Positions 9,936-18,553 of a stretch of DNA of 64,000 bases are shown here, one piece after another. A program made the translations under genes and the position numbers. The stretch is from the NCBI GenBank assembly GCA_963770505.1, contig CAVYPR010000006.1, positions 1,147,058 to 1,211,057 on the forward strand. The letters are read 5' to 3'. Source of the stretch: CAVYPR01 sp963770505. Lineage in GTDB: Bacteria; Actinomycetota; Acidimicrobiia; Acidimicrobiales; RAAP-2. The notes beneath the pieces were generated by a model. It worked only from the letters and a program-made list of their open reading frames with translations. It was not told where the DNA came from and did not search any database. Each line of letters begins with the position of its first letter. The stretch's first letter is position 1.

Positions 9936-10136
9936 TTAGCGGCCGCCGGCGGGAGGGTCGGCGTCCTTGGGGACCTGCCAACCGGCCGACGAGACGGTGC
10001 GGGGCTCGTAGAAGACGCAGCCGTCGGGGCAGGCGAAGGGGAGCGGGTCGTTGGCCCCGACCTTGCAGCGCTCGAGCTTCTCCCCGCTCGAGATGGTCTG
10101 CATGACGTAGTGGCGGCAGTCCTCGTTCACGGGCAC
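9936..10136 (-). CDS. Small Cys-rich conserved protein of unknown function
   Basis: 66 residues from GTG 10136 (or 64 from GTG 10130). Cys positions suggest a small metal-binding knuckle: EDCRHYVMQT, LERCKVG, FACPDGCVFYEPR, so two single Cys and a CPDGC pair. I do not know a named family; the aromatic FYEPR after the CxxxC pair recurs, in my memory, in small actinobacterial proteins. It reads into the GNAT gene 8 bases away and is divergent from the Nudix gene (start 10206). It is real rather than a shadow because the codons have strong third-position G/C and no other gene occupies the space. Confidence 0.6.
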   Translation of the reverse strand: MPVNEDCRHYVMQTISSGEKLERCKVGANDPLPFACPDGCVFYEPRTVSSAGWQVPKDADPPAGGR

Positions 10137-10205
10137 GCCACATTCTGGTCCACCACGCCGCGGTGTGGGTGCAGGGGTGGCCGGCGGGCGAGGTAGCGTC
10201 AGGCG

Positions 10206-10904
10206 GTGGACCAGAACGTCCCCGCCCGGACCCTGCTCAGGTGGAGCGAGAGCCTCGCCGCCATCGCCCGCACGGGCCTCGGGTTCACCGAGAGCCTCTA
10301 CGAGCGGGAGCGCTTCGAGGAGATCCTGCGGGTGGCGGCCGACATCCGGGCCGTGGCCGACGAGGGGGTCGACGGCGTGGAGGACGCCGACGGGCTGGTC
10401 GAGGAGTGGCTGGGGCAGGTGGGCCGGGGCGTCCCCGGCTACGTGACCCCCAAAGTGGCGGTCGGGGCGGCCGTGGGCAACGACAAGGGGGAGCTCCTCT
10501 TGATCCAGCGGGCCGACTCGGGGGTGTGGCTCTACCCCACCGGCTGGTGCGACGTGGGCTACTCGGCGGCCGAGGTCGTGGTGAAGGAGGTGCTGGAGGA
10601 GACCGGCATCGAGGCCGAGCCCGAGCGGTTGATCGCCGTCCTCGACGGGCTCCGCCTCGGCTTCACCCGGGTGCCCCTCTACTCCCTCGTCTTCTACTGC
10701 CGGGCCGTCGGCGGCAAACTCGAGCCACATCCCCTCGAGTGCCGCGACGTGGGCTGGTTCACCGCCGATGCCCTCCCTTCCCCGCTGGTCGGGGTGGAGC
10801 GGTGGGGTGACCACGTCTTCGCCGCCCTGCGGGGGGAGCACCGCGACGTGCTCTACGACCGGGTGCGCCAGCCGATGTGGCGCGGCCCGGTCGACCCCGA
10901 CTGA
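10206..10904 (+). CDS. Nudix hydrolase with N-terminal NUDIX_N domain
   Basis: 232 residues, GTG start. The first 65 residues (RTLLRWSESLAAIARTGLGF, SLYERERFEEILRVAADI) match the helical NUDIX_N domain; the Nudix fold follows. The box reads GYSAAEVVVKEVLEETGIE: the catalytic EVLEETG half is intact, while the usual Arg is Lys and the first Glu is replaced by an aromatic, a variant normal for this subfamily. It should hydrolyse a nucleoside diphosphate linked to another group; substrate unknown. The stop overlaps the next GNAT's ATG by one base (TGATG). Confidence 0.8.
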   Translation: MDQNVPARTLLRWSESLAAIARTGLGFTESLYERERFEEILRVAADIRAVADEGVDGVEDADGLVEEWLGQVGRGVPGYVTPKVAVGAAVGNDKGELLLIQRADSGVWLYPTGWCDVGYSAAEVVVKEVLEETGIEAEPERLIAVLDGLRLGFTRVPLYSLVFYCRAVGGKLEPHPLECRDVGWFTADALPSPLVGVERWGDHVFAALRGEHRDVLYDRVRQPMWRGPVDPD

Positions 10905-11341
10905 TGGGCGAGGTCACGGTCGAAGAGGCCCGGGCGGCCGACGACGAGCTCCTTGAGGCGCTGGCGCGCCTGGTCCCCCAGCTCTCCTCCTCGGCACCCC
11001 CGCCGACCATGGTGGAGCTGGCGAGGATCGTGGACGCCGCGGCCACGACCCTCTTCGTGGCGCGGGACGAGGCCGGCGTCGTCGTGGGAACGCTCACCCT
11101 GGCCCTGTTCTCGGTGCCCACCGGGGTCCGTGCCTGGGTGGAAGACGTCGTGGTCGACACCGAGGCCCGGGGTGCCGGTGCCGGTGCGGCCCTGGTACGG
11201 GCGGCCCTGGCGGCGGCGGCCCAGGCCGGTGCCCGCACGGTCGATCTCACGTCACGGCCAAGCCGCGAGGACGCCAACCGTCTCTACCGAAACCTCGGCT
11301 TCGAGCAGCGACACACCAACGTGTATCGCTACGAGCTCTGA
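10904..11341 (+). CDS. GNAT-family N-acetyltransferase
   Basis: 145 residues. The GNAT core is visible: TLFVARDEAGVVVGTLTLAL (strands 2-4), WVEDVVVDTEARGAGAGAAL (strand 4 and the acetyl-CoA pyrophosphate loop RGAGAG) and ANRLYRNLGFEQRHTNVYRY (strand 5 to the end, with the typical LYRNLGF). Substrate is unknown. It overlaps the Nudix gene by one base, so it is the second gene of that transcript. Confidence 0.8.
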   Translation: MGEVTVEEARAADDELLEALARLVPQLSSSAPPPTMVELARIVDAAATTLFVARDEAGVVVGTLTLALFSVPTGVRAWVEDVVVDTEARGAGAGAALVRAALAAAAQAGARTVDLTSRPSREDANRLYRNLGFEQRHTNVYRYEL

Positions 11342-11385
11342 CGGCACCCCCAGCAGCAGCAGCGGCGTGCAGTGGACCAGAAAAG

Positions 11386-11423
11386 GCGCGCTGACGATGG
11401 GGGACAGAGGATGCTCAGCGCGC
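11386..11423 (+). terminator. Inverted repeat after the Nudix-GNAT pair
   Basis: GCGCGCTGA at 11386-11394 pairs with TCAGCGCGC at 11415-11423 across a 20-base loop, 44 bases after the GNAT stop. It can end the Nudix-GNAT transcript, or serve as an operator for the following amidohydrolase; no T-tract is present. Confidence 0.4.
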
Positions 11424-11483
11424 AGAAGTGATCGGGCGGGCACCGGGATAGAGTGACGCCGCGACCCCAGTGAGGGGGGAGGC

Positions 11484-12698
11484 ATGGCCTACCACTCCGG
11501 GCGAGTCGTCCACGACGCCGACGCCCACATCATGGAAACCCCGACATGGCTCCGTGAGCACGCCGACCCGTCGATCCGTGATCGCATCCAGCCACTTCGC
11601 TATCCCGGCGGCAACGAGCTTCGCCAGAGCGGTGATCCCGTGGAGCAGCTTGAGGACCTCCCACAGGCCTTTGCCGAACTGGCCGAGAGGCACGCGTCGG
11701 ACGAGTACCGGGCCGACGAGGGGACCAAGATCATGACGCGCAAGAACTTTGCCGCCACCGGGTCCTTCATCGCCGCCGACCGGCCTCGAGCCCTCGACCT
11801 GCTGGGGTTCTCCAGCCAGCTTGTCTTCAACACCTTTCACAACCGGCGGCTGCACGACTGGGAGCACTCGGGCGACCTCGACCTCGCCTACGGAGTGGCG
11901 CTGGCCCACAACCGTGGGATGGTCGAATTCTGCTCGGTCGATTCCCGTCTCCTTCCCACCTGCTACGTGCCCCTGGCCGACTTCGACCGGGCGGCAGCCT
12001 CGGCGGGTCGGGCCATCGACATGGGGGCCGCCGCCCTGCTGGTCGCCTCGGGTTGCCCGGCCGGCCACTCGCCCAGCCACGTCGGGCTGGACGGCGTATG
12101 GAGCCGGGCACAGGAGTCGGGGATACCCGTCGTGTTCCACGTGGGAGGCACCGGGGACCTGATCGACCGCAATTACTTTGCCAACGGGTTGCCGGTGCCG
12201 CCCGACTTCCACGGAGGTGAGGAGAACTTCCGGTCCGTCGACTACATGGGGATCCCGCGTCCGCCGGAGCAGACGCTGGCCACGATGATCTTCGACGGCG
12301 TGCTCGACCGGTTCCCCGACCTCCGACTCGGCGTCATCGAGCAGGGAGCGGTGTGGGTTCCGAGCTGGATCCGCCAGATGGAGTCCGCGGTCGACGCCTT
12401 CGGCCGCCACGAGGATCGCATCCAGAAATTGGAGCTGCGTCCGGCCGACTACGTCCGGCGCCAGATCCGCTTCACGCCGTACCCGACCGAGGACGTGGGC
12501 TGGATCATCGCCCAGGCCGGCCCCGAGGTGGCCATGTTCTCCTCGGACTACCCCCACGTGGAGGGCGGGCGGAAGCCCCTCGAGCACTTCGCCGCCTCGA
12601 TGGCCGCCGCTGGGACGGACCACGAGGCGCAGGAGCGCTTCTACAGCGCCAACTTCCTCGACCTCATGGGCACGGCCGGACTGGCCCTGGCGGCCTGA
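11484..12698 (+). CDS. Amidohydrolase-2 family metal-dependent hydrolase or decarboxylase
   Basis: 404 residues. A TIM-barrel enzyme related to aminocarboxymuconate-semialdehyde decarboxylase. The metal motif at the N-terminus is HDADAHIME (Asp-x-Asp-x-His), a barrel His lies in PVVFHVGGTGD, and the last catalytic Asp is in MFSSDYPHVEGG. These enzymes hydrolyse or decarboxylate aromatic or cyclic carboxylates, often in catabolism of aromatic or steroid compounds; the exact substrate is not readable. An RBS-like GGGGGGAGG precedes the ATG by a few bases. It is followed by a 360-base gap that holds a small hairpin. Confidence 0.8.
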   Translation: MAYHSGRVVHDADAHIMETPTWLREHADPSIRDRIQPLRYPGGNELRQSGDPVEQLEDLPQAFAELAERHASDEYRADEGTKIMTRKNFAATGSFIAADRPRALDLLGFSSQLVFNTFHNRRLHDWEHSGDLDLAYGVALAHNRGMVEFCSVDSRLLPTCYVPLADFDRAAASAGRAIDMGAAALLVASGCPAGHSPSHVGLDGVWSRAQESGIPVVFHVGGTGDLIDRNYFANGLPVPPDFHGGEENFRSVDYMGIPRPPEQTLATMIFDGVLDRFPDLRLGVIEQGAVWVPSWIRQMESAVDAFGRHEDRIQKLELRPADYVRRQIRFTPYPTEDVGWIIAQAGPEVAMFSSDYPHVEGGRKPLEHFAASMAAAGTDHEAQERFYSANFLDLMGTAGLALAA

Positions 12699-12763
12699 GC
12701 CCGCGGTCCGGCGGTCCGGCGGGGACGGTCCGACCGGGCACGCCACACCGTGGTGGGGATCGT

Positions 12764-12778
12764 GCCACGCATCGTGGC
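12764..12778 (+). terminator. Small hairpin downstream of the amidohydrolase
   Basis: GCCACG-CAT-CGTGGC, a perfect 6-bp stem 66 bases after the stop codon. The rest of 12699-13061 shows no firm gene; a short ORF at 12928-13047 is listed separately. Confidence 0.35.
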
Positions 12779-12927
12779 GCAACTCCGGGGGGGGGCATGA
12801 CCGCTCGTCACGGGTGACCGCCACCGCCCGGATCCGGGGTGCCGGATCCGCCGTAGCTCTCCGCAGCTGTTGAGCTCTCACGTCGTGAAGTGGACGAACG
12901 TGTGTCGATGCGTGCTATGACGCCTGC

Positions 12928-13047
12928 GTGACATCCACGTCGAACGGCAATGGCGTCGCCTTCCTTGGCGCGTCCGGCACCGCCCTGCCCGTGCCGAGGC
13001 CGTTGACCCTCCATGTCGGTGACCACATCTCCGACATCGTCCGCTGA
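12928..13047 (+). CDS. Possible 39-residue ORF before the arabinofuranosidase
   Basis: GTG 12928 to TGA 13047. The product (for example GVAFLGASGTALPVPRPL, then LTLHVGDHISDIVR) has mostly G/C third positions like a real gene, and it stops 14 bases before the GH51 start. No Shine-Dalgarno sequence is obvious, and I recognise no family. It could be a leader peptide, the remnant end of a lost upstream gene, or chance. Confidence 0.25.
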   Translation: MTSTSNGNGVAFLGASGTALPVPRPLTLHVGDHISDIVR

Positions 13048-13061
13048 GAAGGGGGCCGTCC

Positions 13062-14555
13062 GTGCCGCTGCCGTCGACCACCGTGACCGTGCACCCGTCG
13101 TTTGTCGTCGGTCGGGTCGACCCCCGTATCTTCGGTGGGTTTCTCGAGCACATGGGCAGGGCCGTGTACGGCGGGGTGTTCGACCCCGACAGCCGTCATG
13201 CCGACCCGTTTGGGTGTCGCACCGACGTCCTCGAGCAGCTCCAGCGGCTCGAGATGACCACGATGCGCTATCCAGGTGGGAACTTCGTCTCGGGCTACCA
13301 CTGGCGCGATGGCGTCGGGCCGGTCGAGCAGCGGCCGACCGTCCGGGAGCTCGCCTGGAACAGCGTGGAGCCGAACACGTTCGGGACCGACGAGTTCCTC
13401 GGCCTGTGCGAGCGAATGTCGTGGGAACCCATGCTGGCGGTCAACCTGGGCACCGGGAGCCCCGAGGAGGCGCGGGACTGGGTCGAATACTGCAACGCAC
13501 CGGCTGGGACGAAGGTGGCCGACCTCCGCGCTGCGTACGGCCACCCCGATCCTTACGCCGTCGGGTTGTGGTGCCTCGGCAACGAGATGGACGGACCCTG
13601 GCAGCTCGGTCACGTCTCGGCCGAGGAGTACGCCACCCGTGCCCGCATGGCCTCGCAGCTGATCCGCGGCATCGACCCGTCCATCCACACGGTGGTGTGC
13701 GGCTCGTCGGGGCCTGATCTCCCGAGCTACCTCGAGTGGGACCGCCGTGTCCTCGAGGGCATGGGTGACCAGGCCGACTTTCTCAGTGTCCACCGCTACG
13801 TGAACAACTTCGCCGACGACACGCCCGAGTTCCTCGCGTCGGGCCGCGACGTGGACCGGCAGATCGAGCAGGCCGACGCGGTCTGCCGCTACGTGCGAGG
13901 ACGCAACCGAAGCGCCAAGCGCGCCTACGTCTGCTTCGACGAGTGGAACGTGTGGTACAAGGACTACGAGACCGACGGGCACGGAACGGTCGCTCCCCAT
14001 CTGATCGAGGAGGTCTACAACCTCGAGGACGCCCTGGTCGTCGCCGGATTCCTGAACAGCTTCATCCGGCACGCCGATGTCGTGAAGATCGCCAACCTGG
14101 CCCAGGTCGTCAACGTGATCGCACCGCTGCTGACGCGCGGTGACGAGCTCCTCGTCCAGTCGATCTACCACCCGTTCCGCATGATGTCAGAGCGGCGCAA
14201 CGGCATCTCCCTGCGCACGGTGGTCGACGGACCCACGTACGCCACCCGTCCGCGCCGCGCCGTCCCCATGATCGATGCCAGCGCCATCCTCGACGGGGAC
14301 GTCCTGCACGTCTTTGCCGTGAACCGATCCGTGGACCAGGCCGCGCCCGTCCGGGTCGAGCTCGCCGGCGCCAACATCGGCGCGACGGTTGCCGTGGAGC
14401 TCCTGAGCGGCCCGGGTGCGAAGGCGGCAAATGCCTTCGGTGAACCACCGGTGGTGGAGCCGTCGCCGTTCGACGAGATCGGGCTACGGAGCGGAGTGGC
14501 GGAGTTCGAGCTCCCTCCCCTGTCGTTCGCCGCCGCCTCGCTCCGGGTCGCGTGA
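13062..14555 (+). CDS. abfA: GH51 alpha-L-arabinofuranosidase
   Basis: 497 residues, GTG start. Retaining enzyme cutting terminal alpha-L-arabinofuranosyl groups from hemicellulose or pectin fragments. Hallmarks: IFGGFLEHMGRAVYGGVFD near the N-terminus, MRYPGGNFVSGYHWRDGVGP, the acid/base Glu in LWCLGNEMDGPWQ (about residue 174), and the nucleophile Glu in CFDEWNVWYKDY (about residue 292). The C-terminal beta domain begins around VDGPTYATRP. No signal peptide, so it acts inside the cell on imported oligosaccharides. A TCACGTCGTGA repeat about 170 bases upstream could be an operator for a sugar regulator (inference). Confidence 0.92.
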   Translation: MPLPSTTVTVHPSFVVGRVDPRIFGGFLEHMGRAVYGGVFDPDSRHADPFGCRTDVLEQLQRLEMTTMRYPGGNFVSGYHWRDGVGPVEQRPTVRELAWNSVEPNTFGTDEFLGLCERMSWEPMLAVNLGTGSPEEARDWVEYCNAPAGTKVADLRAAYGHPDPYAVGLWCLGNEMDGPWQLGHVSAEEYATRARMASQLIRGIDPSIHTVVCGSSGPDLPSYLEWDRRVLEGMGDQADFLSVHRYVNNFADDTPEFLASGRDVDRQIEQADAVCRYVRGRNRSAKRAYVCFDEWNVWYKDYETDGHGTVAPHLIEEVYNLEDALVVAGFLNSFIRHADVVKIANLAQVVNVIAPLLTRGDELLVQSIYHPFRMMSERRNGISLRTVVDGPTYATRPRRAVPMIDASAILDGDVLHVFAVNRSVDQAAPVRVELAGANIGATVAVELLSGPGAKAANAFGEPPVVEPSPFDEIGLRSGVAEFELPPLSFAAASLRVA

Positions 14556-14643
14556 TGCTGGCGCGGCGACCGCGGTCCCGACGTCATGAAAATGACGAAC
14601 GTCTACCGCCTCAACCGCCGCATCCCAAGCCCGTGCGTGTCCC

Positions 14644-15879
14644 TCACGAGGGTGATGCCGAGTAGACCACGGGCAGCGAGTCGATGGCGTGGACGAGGGC
14701 GTGCTCGACGTAGGTCGGCGACGCCCCTGGGGCCACGGTCATGTCGCCGAACCGCCGGACAAGCTCCTCGAAGAGGACTCGTATCTCGAGGCGTGCCAGG
14801 TTGATGCCCATGCAGACGTGCGGCCCGACCCCGAAGGCCAGGTGCGGGTTGGGAGTGCGGTCGACGTCGAGGGCGTCGGGATCCTCGAACACCTCGGCGT
14901 CGCGGTTGGCCGACTGGTAGAGCAGGAGGACCTTCTCCCCCTCGGCGATGTGCTCACCCCGAAGCACGGTGTCCTCGGTGGCCGTCCGGCAGAAGCTGAT
15001 GACGGGGGAGACGTAGCGGCAGATCTCGTCGGCCATGGTGGCGAAGGACTGGGGGTTCGTTTGCAGCCTCTCCCACTGCGAGGGGAACTCGCTGAGGGCC
15101 CACATCCCGCCCGAGATGGCGTTGCGGGTGGTCTCGTTTCCGGCCACCAGCAGCACGGTCAGGAACATGGTGAGCTCGTCCCGGGTGAGCTCGTCGTTCG
15201 ACGCCAGGACGCCCTCTTCGTCCGCACCGACCAGCGTGGAGATGATGTCGTCCGGACCGGCGCGGCCGTGGCGGTGGGCGTCCCGGCGCTCCTCGACCAT
15301 CGACGACACGTAGCCGATGTACTCACCGAAGGCGGTGGCCGCGTCGAGCAGCATCGGGTCGTCCGGCTCGGAGCGGCCCTCGCCACCCATCATGCGGTCC
15401 GACCAGTCCCCGAGCAGCACACGGTCCTCGACCGGCAACCCCATCAGCTCGGCGATGACCACCAGGGGCACGGGGATGGCGACGTCGGTGACGAAGTCGC
15501 ATTCGCCTTTCTCGGCGATGCCGTCGAGCACTTCGGTCACGACCTGGCGGACCCGGGGCTCCATGGCCCGGATCATTCGGGGAGAGAACCCCTTGTTGAG
15601 CAGGCGCCGCTGGTGGGCATGCCGCTCGCCGTCGAGGCCGACGATGGACAGGTCCACCGACTGGGTCGGCCGGATGCCCCGAGCGGAGCAGAAGAGCTCG
15701 GGGTGGATCGAGACGTAGGAGATGTCGGCGTGCTTGGCCAGGACCCAAAGCTGGTGGACGTCGTCCCAGTAGATGGGCCGGTTCTCCCGCAGCCAGGCGT
15801 AGGTCGGGTGGGGGTCGAGGTAGAAGGCGCGGTCGAGGACGTCGACGTCGCACCTCGGCCGACTTGCAGCGAGGGCCAT
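14644..15879 (-). CDS. Cytochrome P450, probably steroid or fatty-acid hydroxylase type
   Basis: 411 residues, soluble bacterial class I P450. The I-helix oxygen motif is LLVAGNETTRN, the K-helix ExxR is EICR, and the haem-binding loop is FGVGPHVCMG (Cys ligand) followed by NLARLEIRVLFEELVRRF. The region GEKVLLLYQSANRDAEVFEDP resembles the CYP124/125/142 group of actinobacteria, which oxidises cholesterol side chains or methyl-branched lipids. A 14-bp KstR-like operator lies 50 bases before the ATG, in line with steroid-linked control. No ferredoxin or reductase gene is adjacent. Substrate assignment is inference. Confidence 0.85.
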   Translation of the reverse strand: MALAASRPRCDVDVLDRAFYLDPHPTYAWLRENRPIYWDDVHQLWVLAKHADISYVSIHPELFCSARGIRPTQSVDLSIVGLDGERHAHQRRLLNKGFSPRMIRAMEPRVRQVVTEVLDGIAEKGECDFVTDVAIPVPLVVIAELMGLPVEDRVLLGDWSDRMMGGEGRSEPDDPMLLDAATAFGEYIGYVSSMVEERRDAHRHGRAGPDDIISTLVGADEEGVLASNDELTRDELTMFLTVLLVAGNETTRNAISGGMWALSEFPSQWERLQTNPQSFATMADEICRYVSPVISFCRTATEDTVLRGEHIAEGEKVLLLYQSANRDAEVFEDPDALDVDRTPNPHLAFGVGPHVCMGINLARLEIRVLFEELVRRFGDMTVAPGASPTYVEHALVHAIDSLPVVYSASPS

Positions 15880-15929
15880 CTCCGGTCTCCCTTTCCGTTA
15901 CGCGGCGTTCTGCGCCGCCAGCTGGATGT

Positions 15930-15943
15930 TAGAACGTGTTCCA
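15930..15943 (-). promoter_or_regulatory. KstR-like operator upstream of the P450
   Basis: TAGAACGTGTTCCA fits the KstR site pattern TnnAACnnGTTnnA in every fixed position. KstR is the TetR-type repressor of cholesterol degradation in mycobacteria and relatives. The site is 50 bases upstream of the P450 start, and 139 bases from the divergent ureohydrolase start. A different TetR repressor with a similar half-site is possible. Confidence 0.55.
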
Positions 15944-16081
15944 CCTTGGAGGCAGGGCCCAAAGTCCCAATCCCCGCCGGTCGGCCCCCCGGGGACGTTG
16001 TCGGGGGCGGTCCCCGCCCGCCCGAGGTGGCGGCCCTGTCCCCTCGGGGCGCCGACGCCGGCCAGGGACCAGAATGGGCCC

Positions 16082-17083
16082 GTGCGAGAGAACATGTTCG
16101 GCCCGCACGCGACCTACCTGGGCGTGCCGGCGGCCGATCTCGCCGACCCGGCTTCGATCGCCGGGGCCCGGGCCGTGGTCGTGGGCGCCCCCTTCGACGG
16201 CGGGACCTCTCACCGCGCCGGCTGCCGGTTCGGGCCCCACGCCATCCGTACGACCGACTACCTCCCCCACGACGGCCGTCGTCCCCACCTCGCCCTGGGC
16301 GTCGACCCCCTGATCGAGCTGGGGGTGGTCGACGTGGGCGACGTCGAGATGCCGCCGGGGGACACCGAGCTCGCCCTCTCCCGGCTGGAGGAGGCGGTGA
16401 CGGCGGTGGCGGTGTCGGGGGCGGTGCCCGTGGTGCTCGGCGGGGACCACACCGTCGCCCTCCCCGACGCCACCGGCGTGGCACGCCACGTGGGCTGGGG
16501 CCGGGTCTCGATGATCCACTTCGACGCCCACGCCGACACGGGTGACACCCAGTTCGGCTCCCTCTACGGCCACGGCACCCCGATGCGCAGGCTCATCGAG
16601 TCCGGTGCGGTGCGGGGCGACCGCTTCCTCCAGATCGGCCTGCGCGGTTACTGGCCCGAGCCCGAGACGCTGGCCTGGATGGCCGAGCAGGGGATGAGGA
16701 GCTACGAGATGGGCGAGGTCGTCGATCGGGGGCTCGACGCCTGCCTGACGGAGGCCTTCACCATCGCCACCGACGGCTGCGACGGCGTGTTCCTCTCGGT
16801 CGACGTCGACGTGGTCGACCCGGGTTCCGCCCCCGGCACGGGCACCCCCGAGCCGGGTGGCCTCAGCACCCGGCAGCTGCTCGACGCGGTGCGGCGGATC
16901 GCCATGGAGCTCCCGGTGGTCGGGGTGGACGTGGTCGAGGTGTCCCCGCCGTACGACCAGGCGGAGGTCACCGCCTACCTGGCCAACCGGGTGGTCCTCG
17001 AGGCGCTGTCGGGCATGGCCTGGCGTCGGCGCTCCCTCGAGGGGACGCCTGTCCGCCGGCCGGAAGATCCCCTGCTCGGCTGA
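16082..17083 (+). CDS. speB: Ureohydrolase, agmatinase-type
   Basis: 333 residues from GTG 16082 (ATG 16094 is possible). Binuclear-manganese enzyme releasing urea from a guanidino compound. The three metal motifs are present: LGGDHTVALP, MIHFDAHADTGDT and SVDVDVVDP; GGTSHRAGCRFGPHAIR and VSPPYDQAEVTAY are also typical for agmatinase rather than arginase. Agmatine, guanidinobutyrate or another guanidino acid may be the substrate. The gene converges on a PLP decarboxylase (stops 7 bases apart), so the two are neighbours but not one operon. Confidence 0.82.
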   Translation: MRENMFGPHATYLGVPAADLADPASIAGARAVVVGAPFDGGTSHRAGCRFGPHAIRTTDYLPHDGRRPHLALGVDPLIELGVVDVGDVEMPPGDTELALSRLEEAVTAVAVSGAVPVVLGGDHTVALPDATGVARHVGWGRVSMIHFDAHADTGDTQFGSLYGHGTPMRRLIESGAVRGDRFLQIGLRGYWPEPETLAWMAEQGMRSYEMGEVVDRGLDACLTEAFTIATDGCDGVFLSVDVDVVDPGSAPGTGTPEPGGLSTRQLLDAVRRIAMELPVVGVDVVEVSPPYDQAEVTAYLANRVVLEALSGMAWRRRSLEGTPVRRPEDPLLG

Positions 17084-17089
17084 GCGTGG

Positions 17090-18466
17090 CTAGGCCGTGG
17101 AGGCCAGGATCTCGCCCACCATCTCAAGCGACGTGTCGGGGTGGAGGAAGGCGAAGCGCGCCACCGGCTCACCCTCCCAGGAGGTGGGCGTGACGAAGCC
17201 GATCTGGTCGGCCAGCAGCCGGTTCGACCACTGTTCGTAGTCGGCCCGGTCCCAACCTTCCCGACGGAAGAGCAACACCGAGAGCACCGGCTCGCGCACC
17301 AGGGAGAGGTGCGGCGTCTCCTCGATGAGCTCGGCGCAGCGGCGGGTCGTCTCGAGCACCGTCTCGACGGCGTCGCGATAGGCATCGACACCGTGGACGG
17401 CCAGTGAGAACCACAGGGGCAGGCCCCGCGCCCGCCGGGTGAGGTGGATGGCGTAGTCGCTCGGGTTCCACGGGCCGCCATCGGTGTCGCGGGCCACCGC
17501 TCCCGGGTCGTGGAGGATCTCGAGGTAGGCCGCGTCCTGGCTGTGGACGGCCTTGGCCAGGCGCGGCTCGCGGTAGAGGAGGGCGGCGCAGTCGAAGGGG
17601 GCGAAGAGCCACTTGTGGGGGTCGACGATCATCGAGTCGGCCCACTCGATGCCATCGAAGAGGGGGCGGACCGAGGGGGCGAGGAGGCCCGCGCCGCCGT
17701 AGGCGGCGTCGACGTGGAACCACAGTTGCCGTTCGGCCGCCACGTCGGCCACCCCGGCCAGGTCGTCGATGATCCCGGCATTGGTGGTGCCCGCGGTGGC
17801 CACGACCCCGATCACATCATCTGCCAATGGATCGGCAGCGAGGGCGGCCCGGAGCTGGGCGCCGGTCAAGCGATGGTCGTCGGTGGGCACGCAGAGTGCT
17901 TCGACCCCGATGACATGCAGGGCCGAGCCGACCGAGGAGTGCGCGTCGGCACCCACGGCGATGCGCGGACGCGCCGTGCGGCGACCCTGGCGGTGGGGCG
18001 CGGTGTCGCGGGCCACCACCAGGGCCGAGAGGTTCCCGCTGGTGCCGCCGGCGACGAAGCAACCGCCGGCCGCTCGGGGGAGGCCGGCCAACTCGGCCAG
18101 GACGGCCAGCGCTTGGTTCTCGGCGGCCACGGCACCGGCCGCCTCCAGCCAGGACGTCCCCTGCAGGGAGGAGCAGGAGACCACCATGTCGAAGAGGAGC
18201 GCGGCCTTGGTGGGTGCGGCCGGGATGAACGACAAGAAGCGAGGGCTGTCGCACGACACGACCGCCTCGGCCAGCCGACCGAACACCTCGAGCACATGCG
18301 CGGGGTCGTTCCCCTCGGCGCCCACCAGCCCGTCGAGGACCGTGTCGAGCGACTCCCTGGCGCCGCCGAAGTCGAGCGGCACCGGGTCGAGGGCCAGGCG
18401 GCGCCGGCAGTAGTCGAACACCATGTCGGCGAGGTGCTCGTCGTAGACGAACATCGGGTTGCGCAT
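17090..18466 (-). CDS. PLP-dependent group II amino-acid decarboxylase
   Basis: 458 residues. Motifs of the aromatic-amino-acid/glutamate decarboxylase family: GGTSGNLSALVVARD (phosphate contact), HVDAAYGGAGLLAP (Asp holding the PLP ring nitrogen, with Ala before it), and the PLP lysine in VDPHKWLFAPFDC. The N-terminal LSFIPAAPTKAALLFD matches the dimer arm typical of the DOPA/tyrosine decarboxylase side of the family. Substrate could be an aromatic amino acid; it cannot be fixed from sequence. The gene stands alone, convergent with the ureohydrolase and 88 bases upstream-facing from the LOG gene. Confidence 0.82.
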   Translation of the reverse strand: MRNPMFVYDEHLADMVFDYCRRRLALDPVPLDFGGARESLDTVLDGLVGAEGNDPAHVLEVFGRLAEAVVSCDSPRFLSFIPAAPTKAALLFDMVVSCSSLQGTSWLEAAGAVAAENQALAVLAELAGLPRAAGGCFVAGGTSGNLSALVVARDTAPHRQGRRTARPRIAVGADAHSSVGSALHVIGVEALCVPTDDHRLTGAQLRAALAADPLADDVIGVVATAGTTNAGIIDDLAGVADVAAERQLWFHVDAAYGGAGLLAPSVRPLFDGIEWADSMIVDPHKWLFAPFDCAALLYREPRLAKAVHSQDAAYLEILHDPGAVARDTDGGPWNPSDYAIHLTRRARGLPLWFSLAVHGVDAYRDAVETVLETTRRCAELIEETPHLSLVREPVLSVLLFRREGWDRADYEQWSNRLLADQIGFVTPTSWEGEPVARFAFLHPDTSLEMVGEILASTA

Positions 18467-18553
18467 GCGTGCTCCTTGGTCCGGCTTGGTTGGACCACCA
18501 GGTTGGCACCGCCGGGGCCACGAGGCCGGGTGCCCGTGCCCCGGTGGGCGGCG

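Noticed and set aside
16082..18466. Agmatinase plus decarboxylase as a polyamine operon
   Set aside because: The genes converge, so they are not co-transcribed, and the decarboxylase motifs fit the group II aromatic/glutamate family rather than arginine decarboxylase.
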